A stretch of DNA of 64,000 nucleotides from Ruegeria_C sp040830705. Lineage in GTDB: Bacteria > Pseudomonadota > Alphaproteobacteria > Rhodobacterales > Rhodobacteraceae. Under the pieces are notes generated by a model. The model searched no databases and was not told where the DNA came from. It worked only from the letters and a program-made list of their open reading frames with translations. Of this stretch, positions 63,276 through 64,000 are shown piece after piece (positions within the stretch are counted from its first letter, which is position 1; each line of letters opens with the position of its first letter). The stretch lies in contig JBFOME010000017.1 of assembly GCA_040830705.1 (NCBI GenBank), positions 1 to 64,000 of the forward strand. The letters run 5' to 3'. The position numbers and the translations under genes are program-made.

Positions 63276-64000
63276 CTACTCACTAGCGACCGTGGTCAGG
63301 ATCTTGCTGTTGAGCGAGATGATGTTTGTCTCGTCATTGCGGCTGCTGTCACGCAGCGCCTCGGCATATCCCGTCGCGGATTCGGTCGTAGGCCGCATTT
63401 CGTTGAAAAGCGGCTTGTCTGAGTGGATCGCGATGACCTTGCTTTTGCCAAGTGCGCTGTCATCCACCATAAAGGCGATGCCGCCGTTCTTTTCGCTTTC
63501 CTCCAGAGAATAGGCGACCCGAACGGATTTCACACCCCTGTCCCCTCTGCGCAGGTCAGGGATGCTGTTATCGGCGCGCGAGATGTTGGGCAGCAGATGG
63601 AACACGTTGCCCGACACATCAATGACCGACACCGAGAGAAATCCCTCCCTAACTTCACGCGGCAAGATAACGTCGATGATCGGGTTTTCACCCACTACGA
63701 AGGCACCCTCCTCGCTCTGCCACTCATCGGTGCCACCATTCCGGAAATCGATTGAGATCGGGCCCGGCGGCGCCGAGGGCAGGAAGTTTTCGATCAGGCA
63801 TAGGGTCGGGTTCAGAACCTCGACATCGGCCTCTACGGGCCGGTCGCCTGCGACTGCTCCGAGGCCGGATTGCAAAGCCGCCAGGGTTGCCTCTCCAGCG
63901 ACAGTCCCAGAAAACGCGATTGGCGTGTCGGGGCCGTAGCCGGTGGAGGGGGGGCGGATCAGATCGAGGGGTCCGCAATCGGCCATGCTGTCCAGCACCG
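63276..64000 (-). CDS. C-terminal part of a larger protein, cut by window edge
   Basis: About 240 codons of an open frame enter from the right edge and stop at 63276. It contains a domain with paired beta segments: VEVLNPTLCLIENFL, then GPISIDFRNGG and GFLSVSVIDVSGNVFHLLP, and ends in a region with DKPLFNEMRPTTESATGYAEAL. This resembles the C-terminal extension seen on some T6SS-linked Ser/Thr kinases or DUF4384-type envelope proteins, but I cannot decide from this part. If the missing N-terminus is a kinase, it would be the partner of the PppA-like phosphatase. Confidence 0.55.
   Translation of the reverse strand, partial: VLDSMADCGPLDLIRPPSTGYGPDTPIAFSGTVAGEATLAALQSGLGAVAGDRPVEADVEVLNPTLCLIENFLPSAPPGPISIDFRNGGTDEWQSEEGAFVVGENPIIDVILPREVREGFLSVSVIDVSGNVFHLLPNISRADNSIPDLRRGDRGVKSVRVAYSLEESEKNGGIAFMVDDSALGKSKVIAIHSDKPLFNEMRPTTESATGYAEALRDSSRNDETNIISLNSKILTTVASE

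Overview
The window reads as chromosomal DNA of a GC-rich alphaproteobacterium, most likely a marine Rhodobacterales member (Roseobacter group). I infer this from protein style and gene content: an urt/ure urea system, a form II CoxL cluster, a periplasmic nitrate reductase, a Na+-translocating NQR, an inositol cluster and a type VI secretion locus. No ribosomal marker is present, so the genus is not resolved.

Layout, left to right. 1-2.5 kb: the edge of an IS5-type element, a DsbA/HCCA-isomerase-like gene and a sugar-efflux MFS gene. 2.5-7.9 kb (minus strand): a urease operon ureD-ureA-orf53-ureB-ureC-duf1127-ureEFG with two small extra genes. 8.3-14.3 kb (plus): the urea ABC importer urtABCDE, divergent from ureD, so uptake and hydrolysis of urea are encoded back to back. 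14.5-15.1 kb: a sulfotransferase gene broken by one in-frame amber codon. 15.1-19.5 kb (minus): coxG-coxS-coxL-coxM of the form II type. 19.7-25.6 kb (plus): a LuxR-type response regulator, a FIST-domain sensor and a NahK-like hybrid histidine kinase, followed closely by a nucleoside hydrolase and a PfkB sugar kinase.

25.7-30.8 kb (minus): napF-napD-napA-napB-napC plus a small membrane protein, with an FNR-type box in front of napF. NapF has lost five expected cluster cysteines. 31.0 kb: tRNA-Thr(CGU). 31.2-37.1 kb (minus): nqrABCDEF with an intrinsic terminator. 37.3-38.6 kb (minus): a helical protein of unknown role. 38.8-47.1 kb (plus): a two-partner secretion pair (TpsB, a 1563-residue TpsA) and an exported caspase-like protein, ending at a terminator.

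47.2-55.0 kb: a divergent inositol catabolic cluster. The minus arm holds two Gfo/Idh/MocA dehydrogenases and an IolE-like enzyme; the plus arm holds iolD-iolC-iolB and a class II aldolase. A perfect 16-bp LacI-type operator lies between the arms. 55.5-62.0 kb (plus): tssL (OmpA-fused)-tssM-tagF-pppA of a type VI secretion system. 62.0-64.0 kb: a small membrane protein, a LysR regulator and the C-terminal part of a larger protein that runs off the window.

The points I would examine first are the TpsB/TpsA/caspase operon, the cysteine-depleted NapF, the 53-residue histidine-bearing membrane protein inside the urease operon, and the threonine motif at the N-terminus of TssL next to the PP2C phosphatase.
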